A model generated the notes under the pieces. The model saw only the letters and a list, made by a program, of their open reading frames with translations, made no database searches and was not told the origin of the DNA. A stretch of DNA of 64,000 nucleotides from Verpa conica (lineage: Eukaryota > Ascomycota > Pezizomycetes > Pezizales > Morchellaceae): NCBI GenBank assembly GCA_033030425.1, contig JAUFSD010000019.1, forward strand, positions 930,001-994,000. The letters are read 5' to 3'. The translations under genes and the position numbers were made by a program. Below, in pieces: positions 10,663 to 22,641 of this stretch (the first letter of the stretch is position 1; each line of letters starts with the position of its first letter).

Positions 10663-13186
10663 TCAGGCTTCCACACTCTCAGGGTCTGTATCCATGAAAA
10701 TCGCATAAATCCTCTTACTGCATGCAGCGCCGATATCCCTGCTCATTAGTTGACCACCTATTGTAATATTCTAGTATATATGCCCATATTAGCTTCTTTT
10801 GCTTGGCAAAAGAGGGGGCTGAAACTTACAGGCAAATCAGCCAGAGCATGCTCTCCATGCTTCTCAAACCCCTTCACAAGCGCCGTTACATCCGGATACT
10901 CACTTGCAATGCCATTCGCAACACTAGGAGTAACACGGTTGATTTCTTCTAGCATACGTATATAGGTATCTGTTTTTCCTACACCAGTCCTGACCTGACC
11001 GACATCGGTGCAAAACGCCATATCTGCTATCTGTCTCGATTTTCTAAACACTTGTATAAGCCTTGAACCCCCAAAGAGTAGATAACAGAAAAACTTACTT
11101 ATAAGGAATCGTCGAAATATCCCCTGTAAACTTGCTAATCCACTCTGCTGTCTCCATGTCCGTTGCAGTATGGTGGATCAGACACCCATGAATAACCTGT
11201 AGCCTCAGCAGTGCATCCTGTATCTCATCTTCATCTATCAAGTCCGCATCTGCTGCTCTTCCCTCATTTACTCCTAATACTACGCGGACCTTGTTTTGGT
11301 AGACTCTATTCCGGTTGCTTTTATTCTTTCGAATGAGAGTCTCGAGGCCTTCGATAAGATATATTAACTTTACCTCCCTCGCTTCTCGAGGTGAAAATTG
11401 CTGTAGCCTTGAAACATGAAGGGCAAGCCTACTATCGTCACCATCCATTGCAATGTCAAGAAATTCTTGGGCAGTGAGATAGATTAAGACATGGTATTCA
11501 TCTGTGACCTTCATCTCAGGGAGAGGGAGGAACATGCCCCGCCCTTCATCATATTCGGCTTTAACTTTCCGCCGCCATTTAACTACTCTCCAGGTTCCCT
11601 CACCAACAGTCGGATACCATGTTGAATTAACCTCGCAACCTATGCCAGCAAGGAAACGTTGCAGCTGTTCGCCAATAGGTGTGTCTTTGAGATGTTGTGA
11701 GATATCTACGACCATTTCTAGACTTGAGTCTTTCTTTGAGGTGCTAAGTTTGTTAACTGAAAGTAGCTCCTGTTCCATTTTTTTCTCAAGATCTTTAGCT
11801 TCCTTCTCGCGTTTCTTCTGTAATTTTGCCTTCTCTTTTTCAGCGGCCTTAGCCTCTCGATCTCGCTGTCTTTGAAGCTTTGCTTCTTCCCTTTCTACAG
11901 CTCGACGGGCCTTTTCGGCCTCTGATAGGCGACCACCCTTCTTTGGAGGTCTTCCTACTGGTGGGTCCTGTTCGCTTCCCCCATCCTCGTCTGCATCAGC
12001 TTCCTCTGCTGCAACTATCTTTGTTTTACGCTTTGCTGGTACAGCTTTTGCTGTCTTGGTCGTAGTAGCCTTCCTCGGTGTCGTATTGTTTACCCGTTTC
12101 TTGCTGTTTAATCCACCCACTTCATCAGAGTCCGAATCCTCTGAAAATTCTTCAAGCTCTCTTAAAAGCGCGCGTGTGGTAGCACTCAAACTAGCTGAGG
12201 TCTTCTTCACAGCTGGGCTAGCTATTGATTGTAACTGGCAAGGCACTGGGGTTAGGTCATCGGAGTCGGAGTCAAGGTTAATAACGTGTATTATTTTCTG
12301 CCTCTTGTTTGATTGGGGCGTAGTTGCTGCAGGAGCAGCTGGTGAACTGAAGTCTATAGGGGCGATTGCCTTTGGCTGCTTATTTGGTGAATTTTGGGGT
12401 GAGTGGGCTGGTGGCAGTGGTGGGGACGGTGACGGTGACGGTGACGGTGACGAGGATGAGGGGGCATCTCGGAAGAGGGGTGACGACGAAAATACTGGGG
12501 GTGGGGGTTTCGTGGTGGCCGCTTTTGGTGCTGCAGTAGCACTAGGATAAGGCCTTATTATCGACGCAAAGGAATCGGTAGCGGCCGAGGAGGATACGTT
12601 GGAGGGTCCTGCTATATTTGACCCCGCTGTAGCAGCACTTCCCCAGACATCTGATGATTGAAATGTGGAAGGCCTTTTAAACCTTACAGCAGGGGAGGAA
12701 TGATCATCTGAGTCGCAAAGGTCGATGACCTCTAATGCCTGTGGTGCTGTCCTTTGGTAGTCCCAACTCAGTAAATATCGATTTTAACTACCAGCTATTA
12801 GGTACATACTTCGCCGTACCCTTCCCTTTCCGTCTCTGTAGTCTCTCGGCTTCATCTCTCGCAGCGCTTAATGATGGGAACTTGGGCGCTACAAAATTGC
12901 TAGGCTGTACCTTCGAGGTTGGATCTCTCATTGTGCCCTTGAGAAACTATATGCCAGACTCTCATTAGTGAATGCGCATAGACGAAAGTATGGAGAAAAC
13001 ATAATATCGAGATACCTCTCCGTCGCATATTCTCTCTATTGTCTTCTGCGCATCACCAGTGTATTCGAGGTCCATCCGAATCTCATTCAAAGGCTTGCCT
13101 GTTACATCATGGACTAGCCTAATCTGCGTCTCCAGTTGGCTCCGCTGGCCTGCAGGAGAAGATAACAGCATGGCAGGAATTACCAT
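10663..13186 (-). CDS. EME1: Crossover junction endonuclease subunit Eme1/Mms4 (Mus81 partner)
   Basis: Eme1 is the non-catalytic partner of Mus81 in cleaving branched recombination intermediates in the nucleus. Five exons are inferred on the minus strand: 13186-13016, 12946-12810, 12766-11099, 11043-10830 and 10770-10663. Phases agree throughout, giving 765 aa. Family marks include acidic motifs ALEVIDLCDSDD and INLDSDSDDLTP, a Lys/Glu/Arg-rich coiled coil at about 380-435, an inactive ERCC4-type nuclease domain (about 450-650), and a helix-hairpin-helix end SKRIYAIFMDTDPESVEA. The first exon adds about 57 residues (SQLETQIRLVHDVTGKPL and onward) that resemble a small UBA/CUE-like helical unit. 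This exon is less certain. If it is excluded, translation would start at the ATG at 12931 and give 703 aa. A (GGTGAC)n run near 12430 encodes a Ser-Pro repeat. Confidence 0.93.
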
Positions 13187-13615
13187 GTAAGGGATAACAC
13201 TCGAGTTAACCTGGGGTCTCCCTTTCAGATCATGGCAGACGCGCCTGGCTTTTCGTGTCGTGAGAGAACTGATGAGTCAGCTGATCGCGGGAAGTCCCGT
13301 GTATCTTGGCAACTAAGTATCGCTCACTATATAAAATATAAAAAGAAATTTATTCCAACTCCAACTCCTTAGACTTGTCCTAAAAAACGCTTCTAGGTTA
13401 TCCCCTTACATGCTAATGTAACTTAAACTCAGACATTCCTGGGCCCGCAAAAATGTCACCCCTTCGATGTCTTAAACCAAGAAGGGGCAATAAATCTTCT
13501 ATTAAACAAGCCACCTTCCCCTATCACTTACATAAAGTTTCCATGGGACTGTCTTCGTTTCGTATAGAAGAGTTTTTTAAGCACTAGATAGTAAGTATAT
13601 CTCTAGCCCTAGATT
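13187..13615. other. Short intergenic region between EME1 and BTB gene
   Basis: It holds the EME1 promoter and the 3' flank of the BTB gene, both on the minus strand. No further gene is seen. An extra 5' exon of EME1 cannot be excluded, because TCTCCTGCAG just inside exon 1 could be an acceptor. Confidence 0.4.
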
Positions 13616-14851
13616 TCACAGAAAGGGACTATACTGACATGTAAGCGAAGGATTATACACCTCTGGTGTCGCCGAGTTACTCGAACTCGTCTCAGTCCTC
13701 CTAACTGGTAGTCCTTGGCGTGACCCAAAATCTTCAAGCTCTAATCCTCCAATTCCCGCCACATACCCATCTAATCTATCGTAAAACTCCTGGAGAAATT
13801 TACTACAAGTATTGGCGTGACCTCCGAGCCGCGGGGAATTTTCACCCAAGTAACGAGCCTTAACACTCTTCAAAGTCTCTTGAACGCCTTTAACGCTCAT
13901 AAGTAAAAACTTATCATGCTCAGGGTAAAGACCTATTCGTACTTGGTACTCTTTTGTTATTGAGCCCAGAACAACAAGATCACAATCCTCTGATGGGTTT
14001 GATGCACAGCAGAGAGGTTTCCCATTCCCTCCTACGAGATACTTATCGAGAACCGAGAGGGCATCCTCTACCATTGAAACGATGGTTGCTCTTCTTTGCT
14101 GAAGTATAGCTTCTACTAAAAAGTTAGCAAATAAACATTTTCTTAAGATTAAGCACAGGCACACCCACCCATTACAGGACTCGGTATTGCTAATCCATCC
14201 AAATTCCAGCCTTCCTTACTCAAGAACTTACCCCCCTCTACTTCATAGTGACCTTCAAGAATAAGCTTCTTCGAAATCAGCTTAAATACATCTCCCAGCC
14301 CAAACGTCCAACTTATAAAAAGCCATAACCCATGTCCACTATTCCGAAATGCTCTCCTCCGCCACCCCTCTGCCCACGTATCAACCCACACACTAAATGC
14401 CGCTGTACAATCATATTTATCGCATATAATCGCCATATTCCATATCGTCCTCTTTTCTTTGATAAATGTCGGAACTTTAGCATTCTGCAAATGTACCGCG
14501 AACAGTACAATCGCCAGTGCCTCGGGATCATCATCCTCTATTGTAAGAACATATGGCTCCGCAGTAGAAATTGCGCCAGTAGTTGCATGTTCCCGGAGCT
14601 CACAAGCCTCTTTAAAAGATGAATTTGGCCCAAGCATGGCCCGAAATACTGGCGAAGCTAGACAGAGGACTTGAGACGAAACCCGGAACCGAGCCCGGCC
14701 TCGTTTGAATGATAACTCGAGTATCAAGTCTCCATGCGGAGAGACTTCAACAGTCGCGACTTCTCTAGACCGACTGAGATTTGGTTCTTCATCTGGATTT
14801 GATAAATGATCAGTTTTGTGTACTATTATTATTATCTTACCCCGATGACAT
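13616..14851 (-). CDS. BTB/POZ domain protein, 368 aa
   Basis: Three exons are inferred: 14851-14841 (11 nt), 14764-14169 and 14115-13616. The introns are 76 nt (GTAAG...TCTAG) and 53 nt (GTGGGT...TTTTAG). Phases agree (2, 1). The BTB domain starts after VEVSPHGDLILELSF, with RFRVSSQVLCLASPVFRAML and the FKEA segment typical of fungal BTB proteins, at about residues 10-125. The rest is helical with no second domain that I recognise. Many fungal BTB proteins of this type dimerise or recruit Cullin-3, but the role here is unknown. The 11-nt first coding exon is the weakest part of the model. An alternative start in the same frame, 16 or so codons upstream, is possible because the frame ahead of MSSG remains open back to about 14935. 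Confidence 0.8.
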
Positions 14852-16415
14852 TGCGGCTAAGAAAAATACCATCACCACCGTACCCATCAACAAGTGTACT
14901 CTCAAAGTCGACCTCACTAAGATAACCCTGGCTTAATGGGCTCAGAACCGAGCCTATTGCAGCAAGGTCAGCGTTGTTCACCCAGAGAAGGGGGGGAAAC
15001 AAAAAATACATACCTTCTTGTATTGTCGATGCCCTATAATTCGAGGTGGGGATCGGTGGGTACCTGCCCTATGAGGTCAGATTTTCACGAAGATTGGCTT
15101 GAGGGCTAAGAACTCGAGGTTGAGTTTATACCTTTGATCTATCAGTTCTTGATCCATCTTTGTTTGCAGCAATTTGTGTTTTTGTTTTTGTTTTTGTTGT
15201 GATCTCCAGGGACCAGACAGGAGTGGATACGGATAAGGCGGTCTTGGCGTGCTTATCATGAACCCTGTCAAGCCACTAGGGAACATCACTTGATATTCGG
15301 AATGTCCTGTTTTGTTGCCGTACCGTTAAAACTAAAAGCCGAACTGTCCTAATTGGCTGTTTCTTGGAAATAACGTCAGTGGGCTTTGCTAATGAAGAAT
15401 ACGGCCGTGGTAGCTACGCGTTTGGTAGGATAAGTGAGGATGCAAAAACTAAACTGTCTCTTTAAATAAAAAACTACTGAAATACCCCCCGGGGGTGCCC
15501 TTTTAATTATCAAAATAAACAATTAACCTAACTAAAAGATTTGTAGAATTTTACTATCTTATGCTTCACATATTATCACTCGCCTAATTCATAGAGTCTT
15601 TTAATACCACACTATTCTCAGTACCCATAGCCCTACTCTCCAGAATATCTGATAATTAGGTTACTTTCGATAATCTAGAACTAAAGGAAGGCTTGAATAA
15701 TACATTATTCCCTAGTATATTTAAGGAAAAGTGATGTGCTCCAATAATGTGAGGTTTCGCATAGTCTCTATACCAGCTACATACATGTATCTTTGATCAC
15801 TTATTTAGCGGGATTAAATCCATAAGCAGAGTTAATAAACAGAAGATAAGTCCCAGTATTATAATGCAATCATTTATCAGCCAATTCACTATGCCTACTA
15901 TATTCGCCAGTCCTCCGGAGAGCAATAGGTTAGGACTTATGTATGAATGGCCGCTCCACCATTTCTTCTACTTGAGGGATTCATTCTATACTTTATGTAT
16001 TAAATTCCACCTGGGACTCCGTAACCAACACCTAATTTTAAAAGAGTAGGATATTCATATGTACTTGTAACCCCCGCGTACCACCTTTACTGTATGGATC
16101 TAGACTTTGTGGCAGAACTCACTCAAAAGCTCCTGCCCCGCCCCACGCTAGGCAAAAAATCTCTTACAAGAAGGAAGACACTCGGAAAAAAATTTAACAA
16201 AAATAACAGCAAGACTCCCACCACTCACTCCCCTGTCCCCAACAACCTACAAGTAAAAAAGAAACCACCCAATCCAGACACCGAAAGATATGATGCATGA
16301 TGCGTCGCGTCGTGAATACTAAGCACGGTATCTTTAACCAGACCCTGCAGCTGGGATCATTTGACCGCTGCATATATAAAAGCCTCATCTCATCAAACAT
16401 GTATAATTCTCACTT
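14852..16415. other. Intergenic tract with an unresolved spliceable minus-strand frame
   Basis: No confident gene. Between about 15290 and 14835 on the minus strand, open segments can be joined through plausible introns (GTATAA...CATAG and GTATGT...CAATAG). They give a Ser/Thr/Lys-rich peptide containing STPVWSLEITTKTK and YLSEVDFESTLVDGYGG. It overlaps the BTB start, so it may be an alternative 5' part of that gene, a leader, or chance. A (TTTTTG)n run lies at about 15176-15197. From 15300 to 16410 the sequence is AT-rich with no recognised gene. Confidence 0.35.
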
Positions 16416-17790
16416 TTACAGGAAATACTCGCTCCTCCCACCTCTTCCTGCTGGGATAACCCTTTGATCATCTGGCACTGCTTGAAATATGGTGAAACTT
16501 GGTGACAAATCTTTTTCAAGTTTCATGATACTTGCTACATTTCCGCAGCGGTAACAGTAGTTAGGTGCCGACCAGACGGTTACTACGTCTTTATTTTTAA
16601 AGTGATACTGTAGGTATGATTAGTAGCTACACAGGATATAGTAATTAAATAACAGGGGGTATTACTTTGTATCCCTCATTTACTAGCTGATGGGCTCGTG
16701 CTATTAGTGACAGACCGTTTACATGGTTAAACTAGTGGGGCCATGTAAGTATACTATGGTATAAACTTGGAGTAGGGGTTTTATACTTCTGTCGCCACTT
16801 TGTCACCAAATAGCCACCCAGCCCCCCGCGGTGATACAGCCCATGTTTCTACATCTGTCCTCCAGAGTTTCATTAGTATACAATCTCCCCAAAAGTCCTG
16901 AGTATAGTAAACGCACCCTCTGGATCACTCCAGACTAGATCACAAAACGCCCCCTCATGGGGAATTTCCTGCGCCCTTGCAACTACTCTAATCTGATCCA
17001 GCGTCCTTATTTCTGGGCTTAGCCCTCCATGCACACATAACACACTACCGTCTATGATCGCCGCAAGCGCCAGGAAGTCAAAAACCTGACAACATGATTT
17101 CCATACACTAGCGTTACCGTATTTCGTCTGGCATTCTTCATAGAAACCGTAAACTTGGGTGATTTGACGAGATTCATGGTTACCACGAACAAGTGTTATT
17201 CGATCGGGATATCTGCAGACGAGGATGTGTCAGTAGTTTTCAGTATAGAGATCCCCTCTACACACTAGCTAGTAGGATTCTGCTTTTATGCTACTACTGG
17301 GAAATTCGAGACTTTGGGCGGCGTGAGGGAGACAGACTTTGCTTTCAAACACATCAATAGTGTAAATGTCTCCAGCGAGAAATATCCCCGGTCAACGAAA
17401 TCGCCTAGGAAAACGTAGTTGACTTTATCCGGCAAGCCTCCACCAACGTTGAAAAGTTCCATGAGATCGTAGAATTGGCCATGGATATCACCGCATACCG
17501 TAACAGGCGTTGATACTGGTTGAATATTCGACTCTGTTGGTGCACCCCGAAAATACGGATTCATTTAGTTTATTCATTCTACATACATGACTGACAAATA
17601 ATGCAGTGGGGTATGAGAAGAGGATCTGAAAATACGAACCCTCCATCAAGCACTCCTTAACCAGCTCGCACAGCTTCTTCATATCCCCTTCCGTCAGATA
17701 TTTACATTTTTTTGCCTGTTCCAGCCATTGATCGGGACCTCCACTAGTTGCTGCAGCTGGACCACCACCCTTCTCGCCTGCCGGGTTCAT
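16416..17790 (-). CDS. SIT4: Serine/threonine protein phosphatase PP6 catalytic subunit (Sit4/Ppe1)
   Basis: Six exons are inferred on the minus strand: 17790-17640, 17533-17338, 17212-16917, 16854-16787, 16731-16666 and 16607-16416. All phases agree, giving 322 aa. The metal-binding and catalytic motifs of PPP phosphatases are all present: GDIHGQ, GDFVDRG, GNHES, CVHGGL and [18 protein letters not shown] has Phe where the family usually has Tyr. The protein ends EYFL, matching the C-terminal aromatic-Phe-Leu that is carboxymethylated in PP2A-like enzymes. [20 protein letters not shown] and [15 protein letters not shown] place it with Sit4/PP6 rather than PP2A or PP4. Sit4 acts with SAPs in cell-cycle and nutrient signalling. 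The first 22 residues form a Gly/Ala-rich leader absent from yeast Sit4. Two donors are unusual (GTCTGT and GTTCGT). Confidence 0.96.
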
Positions 17791-18467
17791 GCTGGTGCTA
17801 GCAAAGACTGTAGATGCCTGTGAGCTGGTTGGGGATGCTGGAGTTCTACTACTACGGTTGGACCGAGGTGATGACGGGGAGGTTGGAGAAGGAGGGTTTG
17901 GGTTGTGTGTGAGGGGAAGGAAAATCGGGACGAGCTGACTGAACGGTATGATTGCGAGATTTTGGGGGTGGGGGGGGACTTAGTCCAGCAGGTTGATTAC
18001 CGATAACGGTACGGGGTGACCTGGTCTTTGGGATTAGATGGATAGAATGTGGGATGCAGAGCTGAACGGAAGAGGCCGAGAGGGGTTTATTGGACAGACC
18101 TGGAATGCTAGATGACGACGGGGGGGAGAGTGATGGTAAATGACCAATGTCACTACTTTAGCTGATAGGGTGGTAGTGCTTGGAAAGATGCTTAGACAAC
18201 TGAACTGCTTGCTTGTTGTCGATTAGGCAAACAATAAACGCAGGTGCCTGGCCTGGAAAAGCGTCACGCCGTCAACAGACTCAGACAGCAGCAGTGGGGC
18301 TCGCGTGGGGAAACACCCGCCACCACTATGCGTTTCAGCTGCCCGCGTCCCTGTGCGCCCAGTGAACATGTTACGTAAGCACCCGTCCCAACTTCACTTC
18401 TTGGCACTCTAGATCTTGATATTTATCCCACCATCACTCACAACAGCTCCCCCAGGAATCATCAGCA
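17791..18467. promoter_or_regulatory. Divergent promoter region between SIT4/PP6 and UPF3
   Basis: The 677 bp separate two genes transcribed away from each other, so both promoters must lie here. It is much less AT-rich than the gene-poor tracts. The SIT4-proximal 180 bases remain open in the SIT4 frame and are Ser/Pro-rich, without an in-frame ATG, so they are probably leader. I cannot place a TATA box or transcription start with confidence. Confidence 0.6.
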
Positions 18468-20418
18468 ATGTCAGCCCTAGTGCCAACTCTTCTAGAAAAG
18501 CCAAAAGCAAGGTCGAGAACTGGAGGTAAGGGTGGAGGTGGAGGTGGTGGAGGTGGTGGTGGTGGTGGAAACCAACCTACAGTCCGCCTGAGGATCGTCG
18601 TCCGTCATCTTCCTAGTCTACTCAAAGAGGAAGAATTTAAAGAGGCCCTGACAGAATACATAAATGAAGAAACCACAGAATGGTTCTCTTGGGTACAAGG
18701 AAAAATTCCATCAGAGTTAGTTCCCTTCGTCTTCACATCTCTACTAAATAGTTTGCTAACCCTTTAAAATATGTAGCCGTAACAAGATTCCTGCACACTC
18801 ACGCTGCTATATTAAATTCAAAACGCCCACCCAAATAACTGCTCTCAACGATGCTCTCCGTAATCATGGGCCATTCACAGATTCCAAGGGCAACACTACG
18901 AACCCACAGATGGAGTACTCCCCATTCCAAAAATTCCCGAAAAAAAGTGCCCGTGTAGATGCTAGGGCGGGGACTATCGATAGCGACCCAGACTTTATCG
19001 CTTTCGTCGCATCTATTAATGGGTTATCTGTTCCTACATCTAGTGATGGTGCTCCAGCTGATGGGACTGCCGCTGATGGCACAACCATTACTACTTCTGA
19101 GCGTTCAGTAGCCCAAAATGACCCATTGTCTGTTCCTTTACCCTCTGGGGAAAAGCCAGAGAAGCCAAAGACAACGCCTCTCATAGACTTTCTCCGGCAA
19201 CAAAAAGCCACAGCAGCAGCGGAAAAGGCTACACCAGGAGGCAGATCAAAACTCGATAAATCGAAAGATAGTAAAGACGGGAAAGAAGGCTCCTCGCGAC
19301 GATCGGAAAAGAGAAAGCTTGAAAAGGGCAGAGGAAAAGGAAAAGATAGAGAAGATAACGATAAGGAAGATAAGGCCATCAAACAAGCTGTCAGAGCTGT
19401 TGATATGGAGACCGCTACTATCCTGAAACGTGAGGGAACAGGCGTTGGGGTGCTCCGACGTGAAGGATCAGGATACAGCTCTCTCCGGAGAACAGATAGC
19501 AATATGTCTAATTCTGGGTCAGGCACAAAATCAGACAAGAGTCCGGCTGCTGATGGCGAAAAGCCAAAGCGAGAGAGACGCCGGGAACGCAGTAATGCAG
19601 CTGGTGTTGCAGCAATTCTTCAACGTGATCTTGGCCTTGCCGGTCCTCGCCGCTCTCGCACCAGTAAACCTACCCTCGAAACTGCTGCCTCCATCGTTGA
19701 GGAAGATACTAACTCACCCCCCACTCCCGCTACTGTTCAACCCAATACCCCACCTGCAATCAACGCAACCCTTTCTTCAAATAATCAACTACCTACCGCT
19801 GTAGAAACAGCCCCCAAAACCCCCCGACCACGTGGTGGTTCCCGTCGTGACCGGCGTAATCGCTTAGAGCGTGAAGAAAGCACAGCTTCTACCGCATCCA
19901 GTTCGTCCCCTCAGGCCCCTGTAGCTCCTGTTGCCATCCTCAAGAAACAGGGATCTTCGGGCCCCCCACCAACTGGGCCTACAGCGGGGGTACCAACACT
20001 GCTTAAACGCCAAAGTGCTGTCCCTCCCCCAACAGCACCAAGTGGACCGGCGGCCGCATCAGCTAGCACTAGTCAAACCCACAGCCCCGTAACGCCAACT
20101 GCACCTAAAGGTGGTGGGAGACGTCATGGGAGAGGTGAAGGGAGAGGAAATGGTGCTGGGGGTGGTGGAAGTAGACGTGGATCTCAGCAAAACTCTACAG
20201 AGGTTCATGGAACCCCAGCACAGCCAGGAATTCCTACTGCTCCAGCCGCTGATACAAATGCGTCTGGTGGCGGCAGACAGGGGAGGGGAAGGAGAGGTAG
20301 CACTGGAGGGGGTGATGGAGGGGGTGGAAGAGGTGGGTTTAGAAGCGGAAGAGGAAGGGGCGGTAGTAAAGGGCGGGGTGGGGCTGTTAATGTTGGCGGG
20401 GGCGGTGAGGGGGGTTAA
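18468..20418 (+). CDS. UPF3: Nonsense-mediated mRNA decay factor Upf3
   Basis: Upf3 binds Upf2 and helps mark transcripts with premature stops for decay. Two exons are inferred, 18468-18715 and 18777-20418, with a 61-nt intron (GTTAGT...GCTAAC...TGTAG), giving 629 aa. The N-terminus has a run of about 13 glycines (18532-18572), then the Upf3 RNP-like domain at about 38-165. The marks are LRIVVRHLPSLLKEEEFKEA, CYIKFKTP and MEYSPFQKFPKKSARVDARA, followed by GTIDSDPDFIAF, the classic Upf3 sequence. Beyond about 180 the protein is disordered: Lys/Glu-rich, then Ser/Pro/Thr-rich, ending in an RGG/Gly-rich tail over the last 110 residues. Upf3 of yeast is 387 aa and human UPF3B 483 aa, so the excess is in the tail. 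The RGG tail suggests added RNA binding, which is an inference. Confidence 0.95.
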
Positions 20419-22641
20419 AGGTACAAAGTTCAGATTTGTGTATGTCGATAGACATCCATGGCTAAGGAAGATTAGGGTCAATTTGAGTTTTCTTGCTACA
20501 TAAAAAATAAGATGAGGCGAGATTGACACTGTAGTAACTTTACCATAGCATCTCAAATCATATAACATTTGCTCTATACAGTCGGATTACATAAGTCCTA
20601 CTAGCCCATGGCCATCTATTAAACAACATAACACTAGGGATATAAGAATTTGAGACCTAAATTACTTGAGTTCTGCCAAGTCTACAATACAACATGACAA
20701 TGACATTGAATCCTCAACTAAAATCAGCAACGTCACTGGGGGGGGGGGAATTGGAAATTTAAGAAGACGGCTCTCAAGATTATATATGCAACTGTTGCTA
20801 CAATATTCTGGTTGCGATTGGTAGATAATATTTAATTCTGACTTATGTGTACATGCATGTAGTCTAGGAATATTAGGTTTTTTTTCTAGTAATAATTACA
20901 CACCTCTGAAGCCACTCTAAGAATCCTACTATCCCATAAGCCGATAATTTTAACCTCCTTACATAGAGTCCAAACGTTTTATCCCCATCCGTCTGTTATT
21001 TTACAACTAAGCTAGTAGTCTTTGTTAAGCCCCCAAACGGTAGGGCCAATATTTTTAGCCATGTTATTGAACAATTATACATGGTCCCCGATATACAATT
21101 TTATTAAATATAGCTTTTAAATGAGATTTATTAGTTCTTGATCGAACGAAAGTGGAGAGGCAAGAATACATTGGGTCTCGGATAGTTCAAGGCAGAAGCT
21201 CTCCCTGCTGACTGTTATAGGTCCTATTTTTCAATCCATTAAGTACATGCAGCCGCCTGCCTAAGCTACTTATTTAACCCACCAATGATATAACTACATG
21301 TACTTGTGGGTAAACTAGCGCGTACATTTTGTGCCTAACTCTGGTCACATATATTTAATGACGTTGGGAAGGCTGTGTATAGCTCCAACAACCGTACTAA
21401 CATACGTGTCCTGAAAATGTAGTGCCTTATGAGCCCACTAATCACAGAAGGTCACTCGTGTCTTGGCCACCTAATGGAGATCATTAATACGACCTCCCTA
21501 ACTACTTTCAGGTAATATAACCGGGGATTGTCTATACAGTATATACAAGGCTAGATACCATTACACTTTGTCTAGGCATACTACCACAGTGAGCCTACTA
21601 CTATGTCCACCGTTTATTTACTTTTTACTCCTTACTTTTTGCTTTTTATTAGTCTTGTATATATTGATTTACCCATTCCGCCTCGCCTGGGTGCTTTGCC
21701 TCTATGAGGAAGTTTTATCCTTCATTATTACCGGTTGCAAATTGTCGGCGGAAACTCATGAAATTATTCTACCTTTCAATACTCAGCGGCTGCAGGCGTT
21801 ACGCTTATCCTGAGTTGATTCGGGGATGGAAACGCTTGAACTCGACTCGGTGTACGTAACTTAAAAAGTCAGCCTCATGTCATGCATGGTTATTGCCCTT
21901 TGTTACATTATTCAGCCTTTCCCCAACATTTCTCTATACATGTACTTTGTTACCTTTAGAGGGGTTTATAAGGGCTGTCCATATATGTAAGAATAACCCA
22001 TACTAGGGGGATATTTTAGTAGGGTAAAACATACCTACTAATTCAGGCTGCTTTACGCGGTAATAAACTGATGGGAGTATAAAATCCATTCCCAAAGAAC
22101 CGCGTCATATGCGCACTCAGCGTCAGAGTGACGATACTGCGCGCGTTTTAACCATAAAGAAATATATGCGGCTGCCTAGGCCTTTGGAATTGTTGAAGAG
22201 TCTGCCTCGACTTTAGTAGTAGAGAAATGTTGAAGTTGCAATTATAGATGTTGGTGACAATCACTGAGGGAATAGGCTTGGCGTATAGTCTATAAAACTT
22301 CGACCCGGCCAACCCTGGACCCTTGACACTCAGAGTTTCCCTCCAACATCCTCACAACTCTCGATCTACTAATATATCTCGATCTATGAATACTTATGTC
22401 AAGCAATTTCTCCTACACTTCAGTTTCTGTTACATCCCGAGTTTGATGCAGACAGTACAATAGCATTGTACTTTCCTTCCCATAATCATCCCCCTGTCCC
22501 CGACCCCACGGCTGTCTCTGGCCGTTGCAGCGTGCCCTTCTTCCTCACCCTCAACCCTCCCTCAAATTCAGAACACACAGGGCTTCGGGCTCAGTCAGAG
22601 GGCAAGCATCCAACACCACCGTTCCGACACACACATAAGCT
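20419..22641. other. AT-rich intergenic tract, about 2.2 kb
   Basis: No gene recognised. It includes a poly-G run near 20740 and many TA-rich segments. An 81-codon hydrophobic open frame at 21568-21813 is probably chance. From about 22300 the composition becomes more balanced with CT-rich stretches, as expected for the TBF1 promoter and leader. Confidence 0.4.

Noticed and set aside
12056..12550. 164-codon plus-strand ORF opposite EME1
   Set aside because: It overlaps the EME1 acidic and Ser/Pro-rich exon in antisense and shows no domain.
13616..14727. BTB gene as a frameshifted pseudogene
   Set aside because: A 53-nt intron with GTGGGT donor and TTTTTAG acceptor joins the two frames in phase.
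18864..19538. 224-codon minus-strand ORF opposite UPF3
   Set aside because: It is a Ser/Leu/Phe-rich shadow of the Lys/Glu/Asp-rich UPF3 coding strand.
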